A DNA stretch of 12,322 bases from Hydrogenothermaceae bacterium (GTDB lineage Bacteria; Aquificota; Aquificia; Aquificales; Hydrogenothermaceae), in contig WFXI01000277.1 of NCBI GenBank assembly GCA_015490675.1, positions 1 to 12,322 of the forward strand, written 5' to 3'. A program made the position numbers and the translations under genes. Positions 1-6,639 of the stretch are shown piece by piece (the first letter of the stretch is position 1; each line of letters opens with the position of its first letter). Below the pieces are notes generated by a model. That model saw nothing but the letters and a program-made list of their open reading frames with translations, was not told the origin of the DNA and made no database searches.

Positions 1-495
1 AAAAATATGATTGAAGAAAATATGGGTAAAAAGGGAATGAAATATTTCCCTTTAATTGCAGGAATTGGGCTATTTGTGTTTTTTGGTAATCTTCTTGGAA
101 TGATTCCAGGATTAGAGTCTCCAACTGCTAACATAAATACAACTTTAGCAATAGCACTACTTGTTTTCTTTATTTACAACATAGAGGGTATTAGAGCTCA
201 AGGGCTTGGAAATTATATAAAGCATTTCTTTGGTCCTATAAAGTGGATGGCTCCTTTATTCTTTGTTTTAGAAATTATTTCTCACTTAAGTAGACCTGTT
301 ACTTTGGCTCTTCGTCTGTTTGCTAATATGACAGGTGGAGAAATCTTAACAGTTGTTCTAATTTTCTTAGTTCCATTACTTGTTCCATTACCAATAATGT
401 TTATACACTTCTTCCAGGTATTTTTACAAACTTATGTATTTATGATATTAACTACTGTTTATATAGCTACAGCTATCAATGAAGCTGAGCATTAA
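1..495 (+). CDS. atpB: F0F1 ATP synthase subunit a, 5' end outside the window
   Basis: Subunit a forms the proton half-channels that face the c-ring in the membrane sector of ATP synthase. The reading frame is open from the first base, so the gene starts upstream; 164 codons are visible, against roughly 220-270 residues for the family. The diagnostic part is present: a hydrophobic hairpin followed by the motif SRPVTLALRLFANMTGGE, whose second arginine (visible residue 105, codon at 313-315) matches the essential stator arginine that releases protons from the c-ring. Long hydrophobic helices follow, up to a C-terminal segment ending AINEAEH. The ATG at base 7 is internal to the family alignment and should not be taken as the start. 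It is followed 16 bases later by a stress-protein-like gene and then atpE, so the three probably share a transcript. Identity is secure; only the N-terminus is missing. Confidence 0.96.
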   Translation, partial: KNMIEENMGKKGMKYFPLIAGIGLFVFFGNLLGMIPGLESPTANINTTLAIALLVFFIYNIEGIRAQGLGNYIKHFFGPIKWMAPLFFVLEIISHLSRPVTLALRLFANMTGGEILTVVLIFLVPLLVPLPIMFIHFFQVFLQTYVFMILTTVYIATAINEAEH

Positions 496-511
496 TAAGA
501 GGTAAGGAAAA

Positions 512-904
512 GTGATAAAGGTAGAAAAGGTTTTAGCTAACATTGATTTGACCCCTACAGCAATAAAATCTGTTGAATGGGCTAAAGAACTCGCTTCTAA
601 GTTTGATGCTGAGCTTATTTTGTTCTACGATATGGATGAAGTTAATGCTTTAGGGGATTATGCAAATTTATTTGCTTTTCCTGTTGAACCAAACATAAAG
701 GAAAAAACAAAAGAGAAAGTTCAAAAAGCTTTTGCTAAGTATTTAGAGGACTTTCAAGGAAATTACAGATACGAGTTTATTTGTTGTGGTAAAGGAAAAC
801 TTGCCGAATTTATAGAAAAAGAAAATATTACTGTAGCTGTACTAAATGAAAAATATTTATCTGTGGTTCCGAATTTAAAATGTCAAGTATTGATAACAAA
901 ATAA
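512..904 (+). CDS. Small UspA-like (universal stress protein fold) protein between atpB and atpE
   Basis: This 130-residue soluble protein starts with GTG, 7-8 bases after a GAGGT-type ribosome site within 498-508. Its N-terminal half reads like a universal stress protein: strand KVLANIDLTPTAI with Asp12 where the family has the ATP-contacting Asp, then helix KSVEWAKELASKFDAE and strand LILFYDMD. The C-terminal half has a second helix (about residues 61-81) and a final strand CQVLITK matching the usual CPVLVV ending. The glycine loop G-x2-G-x9-G-S/T that binds ATP in UspA is absent: the protein goes from NITVAVLNEK almost directly to the last strand. Two adjacent cysteines occur at 91-92. Family membership is inferred from this fold pattern; no function is known from sequence. 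Its position inside the F0 gene run suggests co-expression with ATP synthase and possibly a role in its assembly or regulation, which is speculation. Confidence 0.7.
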   Translation: MIKVEKVLANIDLTPTAIKSVEWAKELASKFDAELILFYDMDEVNALGDYANLFAFPVEPNIKEKTKEKVQKAFAKYLEDFQGNYRYEFICCGKGKLAEFIEKENITVAVLNEKYLSVVPNLKCQVLITK

Positions 905-910
905 AATTCT

Positions 911-918
911 AAGGAGGT
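911..918 (+). promoter_or_regulatory. Strong Shine-Dalgarno of atpE
   Basis: The octamer AAGGAGGT is a complete match to the 3' end of 16S rRNA and sits 8 bases before the atpE ATG. The upstream stress-protein-like gene has a weaker site and a GTG start. The contrast fits the need for many c subunits per enzyme. Confidence 0.8.
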
Positions 919-926
919 TTTACTTA

Positions 927-1292
927 ATGAGAACACTTAAAGTATTCATGCTCTTACTCCTCGCAGCTGGAGCTTATACAGGAGCTTTCGCTGAACTTTC
1001 AAGTGGAGATGCTGATAAAATAGCGAAAGCTATATTCTACGGAGCTCTAGCTATTGGTGCTGGTGTAGCTATCGGTGCTGCTGCTGGTGGTGGTGGTGCA
1101 GGTTTAGGTTCTGCAGTTCAAGGGGTTATTGAAGGTATGGCAAGAAACCCTAATATGGGACCAAAACTTTTAACTACTATGTTTATTGGTATGGCTCTTA
1201 TAGAAACATTTGTTCTCTATGGATTCTTAATCGCAATTATCTTCCTATTTACAGGAATTTACGACGGTTCTGCTGGATTTAGCAGAGGATAA
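927..1292 (+). CDS. atpE: F0F1 ATP synthase subunit c with N-terminal signal peptide
   Basis: Subunit c forms the rotating proton-carrying ring of ATP synthase. The 121-residue product is longer than the usual 75-90 because residues 1-22 form a signal peptide: MRTLK, a leucine-rich core, and a cleavage-like AFA before Glu23. The mature part has helix 1 with a glycine-rich run (about 44-61), the polar loop ARNP with Arg73, and helix 2 with the ion-carrying Glu93 in the context ALIET. In sodium-dependent rings a glutamine lies 13 residues before the loop arginine; here that position is Leu60, so proton coupling is the better reading even though Thr94 follows the glutamate. Cleavable signal sequences on c are known from Aquifex aeolicus, which supports an Aquificota origin. 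The next genes are not atpF or atpH, so the remaining ATP synthase genes lie elsewhere. Confidence 0.97.
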   Translation: MRTLKVFMLLLLAAGAYTGAFAELSSGDADKIAKAIFYGALAIGAGVAIGAAAGGGGAGLGSAVQGVIEGMARNPNMGPKLLTTMFIGMALIETFVLYGFLIAIIFLFTGIYDGSAGFSRG

Positions 1293-1305
1293 TTTATAAA
1301 TTCTT

Positions 1306-1314
1306 TGTTATAAT
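1306..1314 (+). promoter_or_regulatory. Extended -10 promoter candidate for the rpmH cluster
   Basis: The nonamer TGTTATAAT is a perfect extended -10 element (TGnTATAAT) with no recognisable -35 at the expected distance. It predicts a transcript starting near base 1321, directly at the foot of the leader structure upstream of rpmH. A promoter is expected here because only 15 bases separate the T-tract downstream from the rpmH ribosome site. No transcript data are available, so the call rests on sequence match and position. Confidence 0.5.
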
Positions 1315-1320
1315 AAAAAT

Positions 1321-1381
1321 CTAATTTTGGGCGTGTCCTAAATATAGGATACGCTCTTTTTATTTTCTTATTAAGAATTAG
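1321..1381 (+). promoter_or_regulatory. Nested stem-loop leader upstream of rpmH
   Basis: Bases 1321-1328 can pair with 1374-1381 (eight pairs, one G-U), enclosing the terminator hairpin 1329-1356, which abuts it on the 5' side. A T-rich bulge, 1357-1373, lies on the 3' side. The outer stem ends exactly where the rpmH Shine-Dalgarno region (TAGGAGG, 1382-1388) begins. The inner left arm TCCTA (1336-1340) could alternatively pair with TAGGA of that site. A regulatory leader is inferred. The outer stem is almost all A-U and might melt at high growth temperature. Confidence 0.4.
1329..1366 (+). terminator. Intrinsic terminator after atpE / in front of rpmH
   Basis: A stem of up to 12 pairs joins 1329-1340 to 1345-1356, including two G-U pairs, with a four-base loop AATA, and runs straight into TTTTTATTTT. 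This is a standard rho-independent terminator shape. It can end the atp transcript, but it also lies between the only visible promoter candidate (1306-1314) and rpmH, so it could act as an attenuator for the downstream cluster. Confidence 0.8.
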
Positions 1382-1397
1382 TAGGAGGTTCTATTAA

Positions 1398-1538
1398 ATG
1401 CCAGAGAAGATTCATAATAACTTATCTAATAAAAAGAGAAAAAGAACATCTGGATTTTTAGCTAGAAAAAGAACTAAATCTGGAAGAAAAATACTTGCTA
1501 GAAGAAGAAGAAAAGGTAGAAAAAGATTAGCAGTGTAA
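1398..1538 (+). CDS. rpmH: 50S ribosomal protein L34
   Basis: This 46-residue, extremely basic protein belongs to the large ribosomal subunit. It starts at ATG, nine bases after GGAGG (1384-1388). The body matches L34 closely: KRKRTSGFLARKRTKSGRK, then an arginine-rich stretch ending GRKRLAV. The usual N-terminus (MKRTFQPN or similar) is replaced by MPEKIHNNLSNK, so the first dozen residues diverge. It opens the rpmH-rnpA-yidD-yidC-mnmE cluster found in many bacteria, often near dnaA and the replication origin; neither dnaA nor an origin is visible here. It directly precedes rnpA, and their translation is probably coupled. Confidence 0.96.
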   Translation: MPEKIHNNLSNKKRKRTSGFLARKRTKSGRKILARRRRKGRKRLAV

Positions 1539-1543
1539 CTACT

Positions 1544-1882
1544 ATTAAAAGTTCAAAAGAAATAAAATCTATATTAAACGAAGGGAATAAGTTTTATACA
1601 AAACATTTAATTTTTCTTTATAAAGAAAATTCTCTGGGGTTTCCCAGATTTTCTTTTATTGTCTCTAAAAAATTATCAAAAAAAGCTGTCGTTAGGAACA
1701 GGATAAAAAGGATAATTAAAGAAGCTGTAAGACTTAATTTAGATAAGCTAAAAAATTTATCTTTTGATATAGTAATAATTGCTAAAAAAGGTTTAAAAAA
1801 TAAAAAAACTTACCACTTATTTGAAGATATAATCTTGTTTTCAAATCATTTAAAAGGTAAACTATGGAAAGATTTTTTATAA
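1544..1882 (+). CDS. rnpA: Ribonuclease P protein component, non-canonical start codon
   Basis: RnpA is the protein cofactor of the RNase P ribozyme that trims the 5' ends of tRNA precursors. The product is identified by the N-terminal pattern SKEIKSILNEGNKFYTKHL, then GFPRFSFIVSKK, and the hallmark helix KKAVVRNRIKRIIKEA; the RNR triplet is residues 51-53 with the start used here. The length, 112 residues, is typical. The frame is open from 1520 (TAG at 1517-1519), but ATG, GTG and TTG are all absent upstream of the conserved part. ATT at 1544, six bases after the rpmH stop, gives the best family-length N-terminus; ATT at 1526, overlapping rpmH, is an alternative with a weak AAAGG before it. 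The 3' end overlaps yidD by 19 bases. Family identity is firm and the start is uncertain. Confidence 0.88.
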   Translation: MKSSKEIKSILNEGNKFYTKHLIFLYKENSLGFPRFSFIVSKKLSKKAVVRNRIKRIIKEAVRLNLDKLKNLSFDIVIIAKKGLKNKKTYHLFEDIILFSNHLKGKLWKDFL

Positions 1883-2070
1883 GATTAATAAAAATTTACC
1901 AAAAGGCAATTTCACCGTTACTTGGAAATAATTGTAGATATTACCCTTCTTGTTCAGAATATTCAATACAGGCAATAGAAAAATACGGAATACTAAAGGG
2001 TACTTTAAAGTCTATATGGCGAATACTACGATGTAATCCATTTTCAAAAGGTGGAGTAGATTATCCTTAA
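1864..2070 (+). CDS. yidD: Membrane protein insertion efficiency factor YidD
   Basis: YidD is a small membrane-associated protein thought to help YidC insert inner-membrane proteins. All 68 residues match the family: an amphipathic N-terminal helix (FIRLIKIYQKAISPLLG), then CRYYPSCSEYS, a helix with AIEKYG and KGTLKSIWRILRCNPF, and the ending GGVDYP. The conserved cysteines are 24, 30 and 57. The ATG lies inside the end of rnpA (19-base overlap), so translation is probably coupled. It is followed after 24 bases by yidC, its functional partner. Confidence 0.96.
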   Translation: MERFFIRLIKIYQKAISPLLGNNCRYYPSCSEYSIQAIEKYGILKGTLKSIWRILRCNPFSKGGVDYP

Positions 2071-2094
2071 TAAATTAAAGTTATGAGGTAAGAG

Positions 2095-3714
2095 ATGTTA
2101 GATAATAATCAACAAGAAATGCAAAAACGATTAATGCTTTTCTTTTTGATAGTTTCTGCGTTTATGATTGGCTTTGGTATTTTTCAAACATTCAATGCAA
2201 CCCCTAGTCAGGATAAGTCTAATCAAACACAATCTACATCTAATAAAGAAGCTCAATCTCAAGTAACACAAGAAACTAAGGAAAACACAAACTCTGAAGC
2301 TAAAACTAAGCAAACTTTAATAAAAACCACAGGAACTTATGATTTAATTCTTACAAACCAAAGATTTAACAGCGATGATTTAAAAAATTTAGTTGAAATT
2401 AAAACATCTTATGGAAAAGTTCAGATTTCTAAAGTTGGTGCAAGGGTAGTTTCTGTATATTTAAACCAATATAAAACAGATGCAATCCCTAAAGTAGCAA
2501 AGGATAATAAAATTTTTCCAACAGAAATAATTACAACAGACCCAAAAACTACAGCTATATTAAACTTTTCGGAATATAAGTTTAAGCAAGATGGGAATTC
2601 ATATATTTTTGAATTAGAAAAAAATAATATTTACATAAAGAAAATATTTAAACTAAATGATGATGGAACTATATCTGTATCTGTAGAATATAAAGGGTTA
2701 GAGAACTTAGGAATAGCAACAATTAATGGTATAACACCTCCAGAGGAAGAATCTGCATTTGGACATAGAGGTTCTGTAATAAAAACAGATAAACAACTAA
2801 TAAAAATTGATGCAGATATTCAAACAACACAGGTTATAAGGGACAATATTCTCTGGGCAGGAGAAGAAAATAAATACTTCCTCCAAATGCTTGCTAATAG
2901 AACAGGTTTTTCAACAGTTTATGTAATTCCAATTACTCAAAATACAACTATTACTCTTGCAGAGTTAAAAGGTAATCTAGATGGATTTTTCTATGGTGGA
3001 GCTAAGTTATATTCACTTCTTGGTGAAATTACAGAAAAATATAAAAAGTTATGGGATGTTGATTTAAGTCTTAGAGATACAATAGATTTTGGATTTTTTG
3101 GTATTTTAGGCAAGCCTTTATTCCTATTATTACACTTAATTTACGATTTTATTCCTAATTGGGGAATAGCAATAATAATTTTAACTATTATTTTAAGAAT
3201 TGTTTTATTCCCTCTAAACCATAAATCCTTAAAAGCTATGAAAAAAATGGCAGATTTAGCTCCAGAAATACAAAAATTACAAAAGAAGTATAAAGATGAC
3301 CCTCAAAAGTTACAACAAGAAATGTTGAAACTATATGCAGAGCATGGTGCTAACCCTATGAGTGGTTGTCTTCCAATTGTAGCTCAAATACCAATATTCA
3401 TAGCTCTTTATAATGTTTTAATGGTTGCTGTTGAGTTAAAGAATGTTCCGTTTTTATGGGTTCCAGATTTATCTCAGCATGACCCATTTTATATTTTGCC
3501 AATTTTAATGGGTCTTTCTATGGTTGCTCAACAATGGATAACTCCAAGCTCGGATAAAAATCAAAAATTTATAATGTATGCAATGGCAGGTATATTTACA
3601 TTCCTGTTTATGAACTTCCCTGCAGGATTAGTTTTATATTGGTTAACTAACAATATTTTAGGGTTAATCCAAAGTTTCTTTGTTAATAAAACAATGAATG
3701 CTGAAAAAAAGTAA
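2095..3714 (+). CDS. yidC: Membrane protein insertase YidC
   Basis: YidC inserts and folds inner-membrane proteins, alone or with SecYEG; the F0 c subunit is a classical substrate in E. coli. The 539 residues show the Gram-negative layout: a first transmembrane helix (about 14-33), a Ser/Thr/Gln-rich linker (to about 75), a large beta-rich periplasmic domain (to about 330), and the conserved five-helix insertase core. The core arginine of the hydrophilic groove is Arg368 in the context IILRIVLFPL. It is followed by the cytoplasmic coiled-coil loop (KMADLAPEIQKLQKKYKDD), the segment NPMSGCLPIVAQIPIFIALY, and the C-terminal MNFPAGLVLYWLTNN helix. The long basic C-terminal tail of some species is absent. 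A GAGGT ribosome site lies at 2085-2089. Its stop codon directly abuts the ATG of mnmE. Confidence 0.97.
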   Translation: MLDNNQQEMQKRLMLFFLIVSAFMIGFGIFQTFNATPSQDKSNQTQSTSNKEAQSQVTQETKENTNSEAKTKQTLIKTTGTYDLILTNQRFNSDDLKNLVEIKTSYGKVQISKVGARVVSVYLNQYKTDAIPKVAKDNKIFPTEIITTDPKTTAILNFSEYKFKQDGNSYIFELEKNNIYIKKIFKLNDDGTISVSVEYKGLENLGIATINGITPPEEESAFGHRGSVIKTDKQLIKIDADIQTTQVIRDNILWAGEENKYFLQMLANRTGFSTVYVIPITQNTTITLAELKGNLDGFFYGGAKLYSLLGEITEKYKKLWDVDLSLRDTIDFGFFGILGKPLFLLLHLIYDFIPNWGIAIIILTIILRIVLFPLNHKSLKAMKKMADLAPEIQKLQKKYKDDPQKLQQEMLKLYAEHGANPMSGCLPIVAQIPIFIALYNVLMVAVELKNVPFLWVPDLSQHDPFYILPILMGLSMVAQQWITPSSDKNQKFIMYAMAGIFTFLFMNFPAGLVLYWLTNNILGLIQSFFVNKTMNAEKK

Positions 3715-5070
3715 ATGTTTAAAGAAGACACTATTGTAGCAAATGCAACCCCTCTCGTTCCTTCTGGGGTTGCTATTGTCAGACTTAGTGGTAAGAAAGC
3801 TCTTGAAATAGGGAAATCAATTTTTAGGACTAGTAAGGAAATAAAACCTAGAGTAGCTTATTTTGGAAAATTTTACGATACAGAAAATAATTTAATTGAT
3901 GAAGGATTATTTTTATATTTTAAAGCTCCTCATAGTTTTACAGGAGAAGATATTGTTGAGTTTCATACCCATGGAAGTATTCCAGTTGTAAAAAAATTAA
4001 TAAATGAGGCTATTAAACTAGGAGCAAGACCTGCAGAGCCAGGAGAATTTACTAAAAGAGCATTTTTAAATGGAAAAATAGATTTAACTCAAGCTGAAGC
4101 GATAGCCCAGCTTATTGAGGCAAAAACTGAAAAAGCCTCAAAAGTTGCTTTAAATATACTTGAAGGTAAACTCTCTAAACAAATAAAACAGTTAAGGGAT
4201 AAACTTCTAAATATAGAAAGTTTAATAGAAGCAGAACTTAATTTTCCTGAAGATGTAGAAGAAATACCACTTGATACAATAAAACCAGATTTAGAGTTTG
4301 TTATAAATAAAATAAATGATTTAATTAAAACCTATAAGAAAGGAAAACTAATTACAGAAGGAATAAAACTTGCAATTGTTGGAAGACCAAATGTTGGAAA
4401 ATCTTCTTTATTTAATGCATTTGTTGGGTATGAAAGGGCAATAGTTTCAGATATAAAAGGAACTACAAGAGATTTTATAGAAGAAGAATTTAATATAAGA
4501 GGCTTTCCAGTAAAATTAATTGATACAGCAGGAATTAGAAATGCTAAAGATGAAATAGAAAAAATTGGTATTGAAAAATCTAAAGAAAAAATAGAAGAAG
4601 CAGATATAATATTATTTGTTTTTGATGCTTCAGTAGGTTTAACAGAAGAAGATAAACAGATTTTTAATGAGATAAAACATAAAAATTTAATTATAATTGG
4701 AAATAAAATAGATTTAGGTATTGAAGAAAATTCAATAAGGGATTATTTTAAAGATAAACAAATCGTTTTCACAAGTAGTAAAACTCAAGAAGGTTTATCT
4801 CTTTTAGAAGAAAAAATAATAGAAAAACTTGGTTTATTAGAAGATACAGACACAGATATTTACATAAATATCAGACATCTACAGGCTTTAGAAAAAGCAA
4901 AAGAAATTTTAGAGAAAGTTCTAAACGAACTTACATTTTACGAATATCAAAAAGAAATTCTTATGCTGGAAATAAGAGAAGCAAATTACTATCTGAAAGA
5001 AATAATAGGAGAAATTCATACAGAAGAATTACTTGGGAATATTTTTTCTTCTTTCTGCATAGGAAAGTAA
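3715..5070 (+). CDS. mnmE: tRNA uridine-5-carboxymethylaminomethyl modification GTPase MnmE
   Basis: MnmE, with MnmG, modifies uridine 34 in the wobble position of several tRNAs, using GTP, a folate and FAD. The N-terminal folate-binding domain covers about residues 1-118, with TIVANATPLVPSGVAIVRLSG at its start and the conserved GEFTKRAFLNGKIDLTQAEA segment. The inserted G domain carries G1 GRPNVGKS (223-230), G2 GTTRD (249-253), G3 DTAG (270-273) and G4 NKID (330-333). The protein ends with the invariant catalytic-tail motif FCIGK (Cys448). The length of 451 is typical. The start abuts the yidC stop (TAAATG) without an obvious ribosome site, so expression probably depends on coupling. mnmG is not in this window, and jag, common between yidC and mnmE elsewhere, is absent. 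Confidence 0.97.
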   Translation: MFKEDTIVANATPLVPSGVAIVRLSGKKALEIGKSIFRTSKEIKPRVAYFGKFYDTENNLIDEGLFLYFKAPHSFTGEDIVEFHTHGSIPVVKKLINEAIKLGARPAEPGEFTKRAFLNGKIDLTQAEAIAQLIEAKTEKASKVALNILEGKLSKQIKQLRDKLLNIESLIEAELNFPEDVEEIPLDTIKPDLEFVINKINDLIKTYKKGKLITEGIKLAIVGRPNVGKSSLFNAFVGYERAIVSDIKGTTRDFIEEEFNIRGFPVKLIDTAGIRNAKDEIEKIGIEKSKEKIEEADIILFVFDASVGLTEEDKQIFNEIKHKNLIIIGNKIDLGIEENSIRDYFKDKQIVFTSSKTQEGLSLLEEKIIEKLGLLEDTDTDIYINIRHLQALEKAKEILEKVLNELTFYEYQKEILMLEIREANYYLKEIIGEIHTEELLGNIFSSFCIGK

Positions 5071-5078
5071 AAAAACAA

Positions 5079-5084
5079 AGGAGG
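5079..5084 (+). promoter_or_regulatory. Shine-Dalgarno that decides the rho start
   Basis: AGGAGG lies only two bases before an in-frame TTG at 5087 but eleven bases before ATG at 5096. Two bases is too close for initiation, so ATG at 5096 is preferred. Confidence 0.7.
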
Positions 5085-5095
5085 AATTGCCAGTT

Positions 5096-6373
5096 ATGGC
5101 GAATGTAGCATTAGAAAACATTACTTTAGAAGATTTAAAAAAGCTAACTCTTTCTGAACTTCAAAAGCTTGGAAAGGAAATAGGTTTAAGCAGAACAACA
5201 GGTTTAAAAAAATCTGAACTTATTACAAGAATTTTAGAAAAAAAGGCTACTGAAGAAGGCCTTGATTTTATAAAGGGAGTTTTAGAAGTTTTACCAGAAG
5301 GTTATGGATTTATCCGTTCAATAGAAAACAATTACCAACCACACTCAACTGATATATATGTTTCTCCTTCTCAAATAAAGAAATTTGGTTTAAGAACTGG
5401 AGATTATATAATCGGAATTGCTAGACAGCCTAAAGAAGGAGAAAAATATAGAGCTTTAATAAAAATAGAAGCAGTTAACACTGTAGAACCTGAAAAAATA
5501 AGAAGAAGACCTTTATTTGAAAAGTTAGTACCTTTCCACCCAACAGAAAGATTTAATTTAGAGTATGACCCATCTGATTTATCTACAAGAGTTGTTAGCT
5601 TAGTTGCTCCTATTGGTAAAGGACAAAGGGGATTAATTGTTGCTCCTCCAAAAGCAGGAAAAACAGTTTTAATTCAAAAGATTGCAAAAGCTTTAATAGA
5701 AAACCATCCAGAAACACACATAATTATTCTTCTTATAGATGAAAGACCAGAAGAAGTTACAGAAATGAGAAGAATTGTTGGAGAAGGGGCAGAAGTAGTT
5801 GCATCTACTTTTGATGAACCTCCTGAAAAACATATGCATCTTGCAGAGTTAATTGTAGAAAGGGCTAAAAGACTTGTAGAAAATGGACAGGATGTTGTTA
5901 TTCTTTTAGATTCAATTACAAGATTATCTAGGGCATCTAACGCAATTACTCCACCAAGTGGTAGAGTTTTATCTGGTGGTATTGAAGCAACAGCTCTACA
6001 AAGACCTAAAAAATTCTTTGGTGCAGCTAGAAACATAGAAGACGGTGGAAGTTTAACAATCCTTGCTACTGCTTTAGTTGAAACAGGTTCAAAAATGGAT
6101 GATGTTATATTTGAAGAATTTAAAGGAACTGGTAATATGGAACTTTACCTTGATAGAAGATTAATGGAAAGAAGAGTATTTCCTGCTATAAACATTCCAA
6201 AATCTGGAACAAGAAAAGAAGAGTTATTACTTGAAGATTGGGAATTACAAAGACTTTGGATTTTAAGAAAATTCCTTTCTACAATGGATGAAGTAGAAGC
6301 TATGGAATTCTTATTAAGCAAACTTGGAAAATTCAAAACTAACGAAGAGTTTTTAATGTCTATGAATACTTGA
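5096..6373 (+). CDS. rho: Transcription termination factor Rho
   Basis: Rho is a hexameric RNA helicase that binds unstructured RNA and ends transcription by ATP-driven translocation. With the ATG at 5096 the protein is 425 residues, a normal length. In order it shows: the N-terminal helical SAP-like domain (LTLSELQKLGKEIGLSRT, LKKSELI); the cold-shock-like RNA-binding domain (GVLEVLPEGYGFIRS, then DIYVSPSQIKKFGLRTGD); and the RecA-type motor with GKGQRGLIVAPPKAGKT, Walker A Lys189, the catalytic stretch LLIDERPEEVTEM, Walker B VVILLDSITRLSRA, and the R-loop region GTGNMELYLDR. No insertion domain is seen. The upstream TTG at 5087 is rejected on ribosome-site spacing. Rho followed by rpmE and prfA is an arrangement known from other bacteria. 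Confidence 0.97.
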   Translation: MANVALENITLEDLKKLTLSELQKLGKEIGLSRTTGLKKSELITRILEKKATEEGLDFIKGVLEVLPEGYGFIRSIENNYQPHSTDIYVSPSQIKKFGLRTGDYIIGIARQPKEGEKYRALIKIEAVNTVEPEKIRRRPLFEKLVPFHPTERFNLEYDPSDLSTRVVSLVAPIGKGQRGLIVAPPKAGKTVLIQKIAKALIENHPETHIIILLIDERPEEVTEMRRIVGEGAEVVASTFDEPPEKHMHLAELIVERAKRLVENGQDVVILLDSITRLSRASNAITPPSGRVLSGGIEATALQRPKKFFGAARNIEDGGSLTILATALVETGSKMDDVIFEEFKGTGNMELYLDRRLMERRVFPAINIPKSGTRKEELLLEDWELQRLWILRKFLSTMDEVEAMEFLLSKLGKFKTNEEFLMSMNT

Positions 6374-6432
6374 TGAAAATTTTTAATCAGAATAAAATAT
6401 TAGTTTGTCCATATTCTAAATTTAATTAAATT

Positions 6433-6447
6433 GGAGGTAGTAAATTG
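6433..6447 (+). promoter_or_regulatory. Ribosome site and TTG start of rpmE
   Basis: GGAGGT at 6433-6438 is followed six bases later by TTG (6445-6447). No in-frame ATG precedes the conserved sequence, so TTG is the start; the residues after it (KKDIHP) match the normal L31 N-terminus. Confidence 0.8.
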
Positions 6448-6639
6448 AAAAAAGATATTCACCCAAACATTGAACCAACTAAATTTATATGCTCTTGTGG
6501 AAACCAATTTGAACTTCTCTCTACAAAAGGTGGAACAGTTTACATTGAAGTTTGTAACCAGTGCCATCCTTATTACACAGGAAAATTAAAAGCTAAACCT
6601 TTATTTATAGAATTACAAGGTGGTAAAGCAGAGAACTAA
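6445..6639 (+). CDS. rpmE: 50S ribosomal protein L31, zinc-binding type
   Basis: L31 sits on the surface of the large subunit and helps bridge the two subunits. The 64-residue product begins MKKDIHPNI, the family signature, from a TTG start. It has four cysteines arranged as C16-x-C18 and C37-x2-C40, followed by HPYYTGK. This is the zinc-containing (C+) form; many bacteria carry a cysteine-free paralog for zinc shortage, which is not seen here. The 71-base gap after rho shows no convincing terminator or promoter, so co-transcription is likely. The stop codon overlaps the prfA start by one base (TAATG). Confidence 0.96.
   Translation: MKKDIHPNIEPTKFICSCGNQFELLSTKGGTVYIEVCNQCHPYYTGKLKAKPLFIELQGGKAEN

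Noticed and set aside
1398..1538. Thermus-like rnpA starting upstream of rpmH and overlapping it entirely
   Set aside because: An in-frame TAG at 1517-1519 blocks any extension upstream of 1520.
2131..2313. Minus-strand open frame inside yidC
   Set aside because: It lies opposite the Ser/Gln-rich linker of yidC and shows no protein family features.
5087..5095. TTG start for rho giving MPVMANV
   Set aside because: The Shine-Dalgarno is only two bases upstream; ATG 5096 has workable spacing.
5674..6336. Two minus-strand open frames inside rho
   Set aside because: They are shadows of a strongly conserved coding gene, with no ribosome site and unusual composition.
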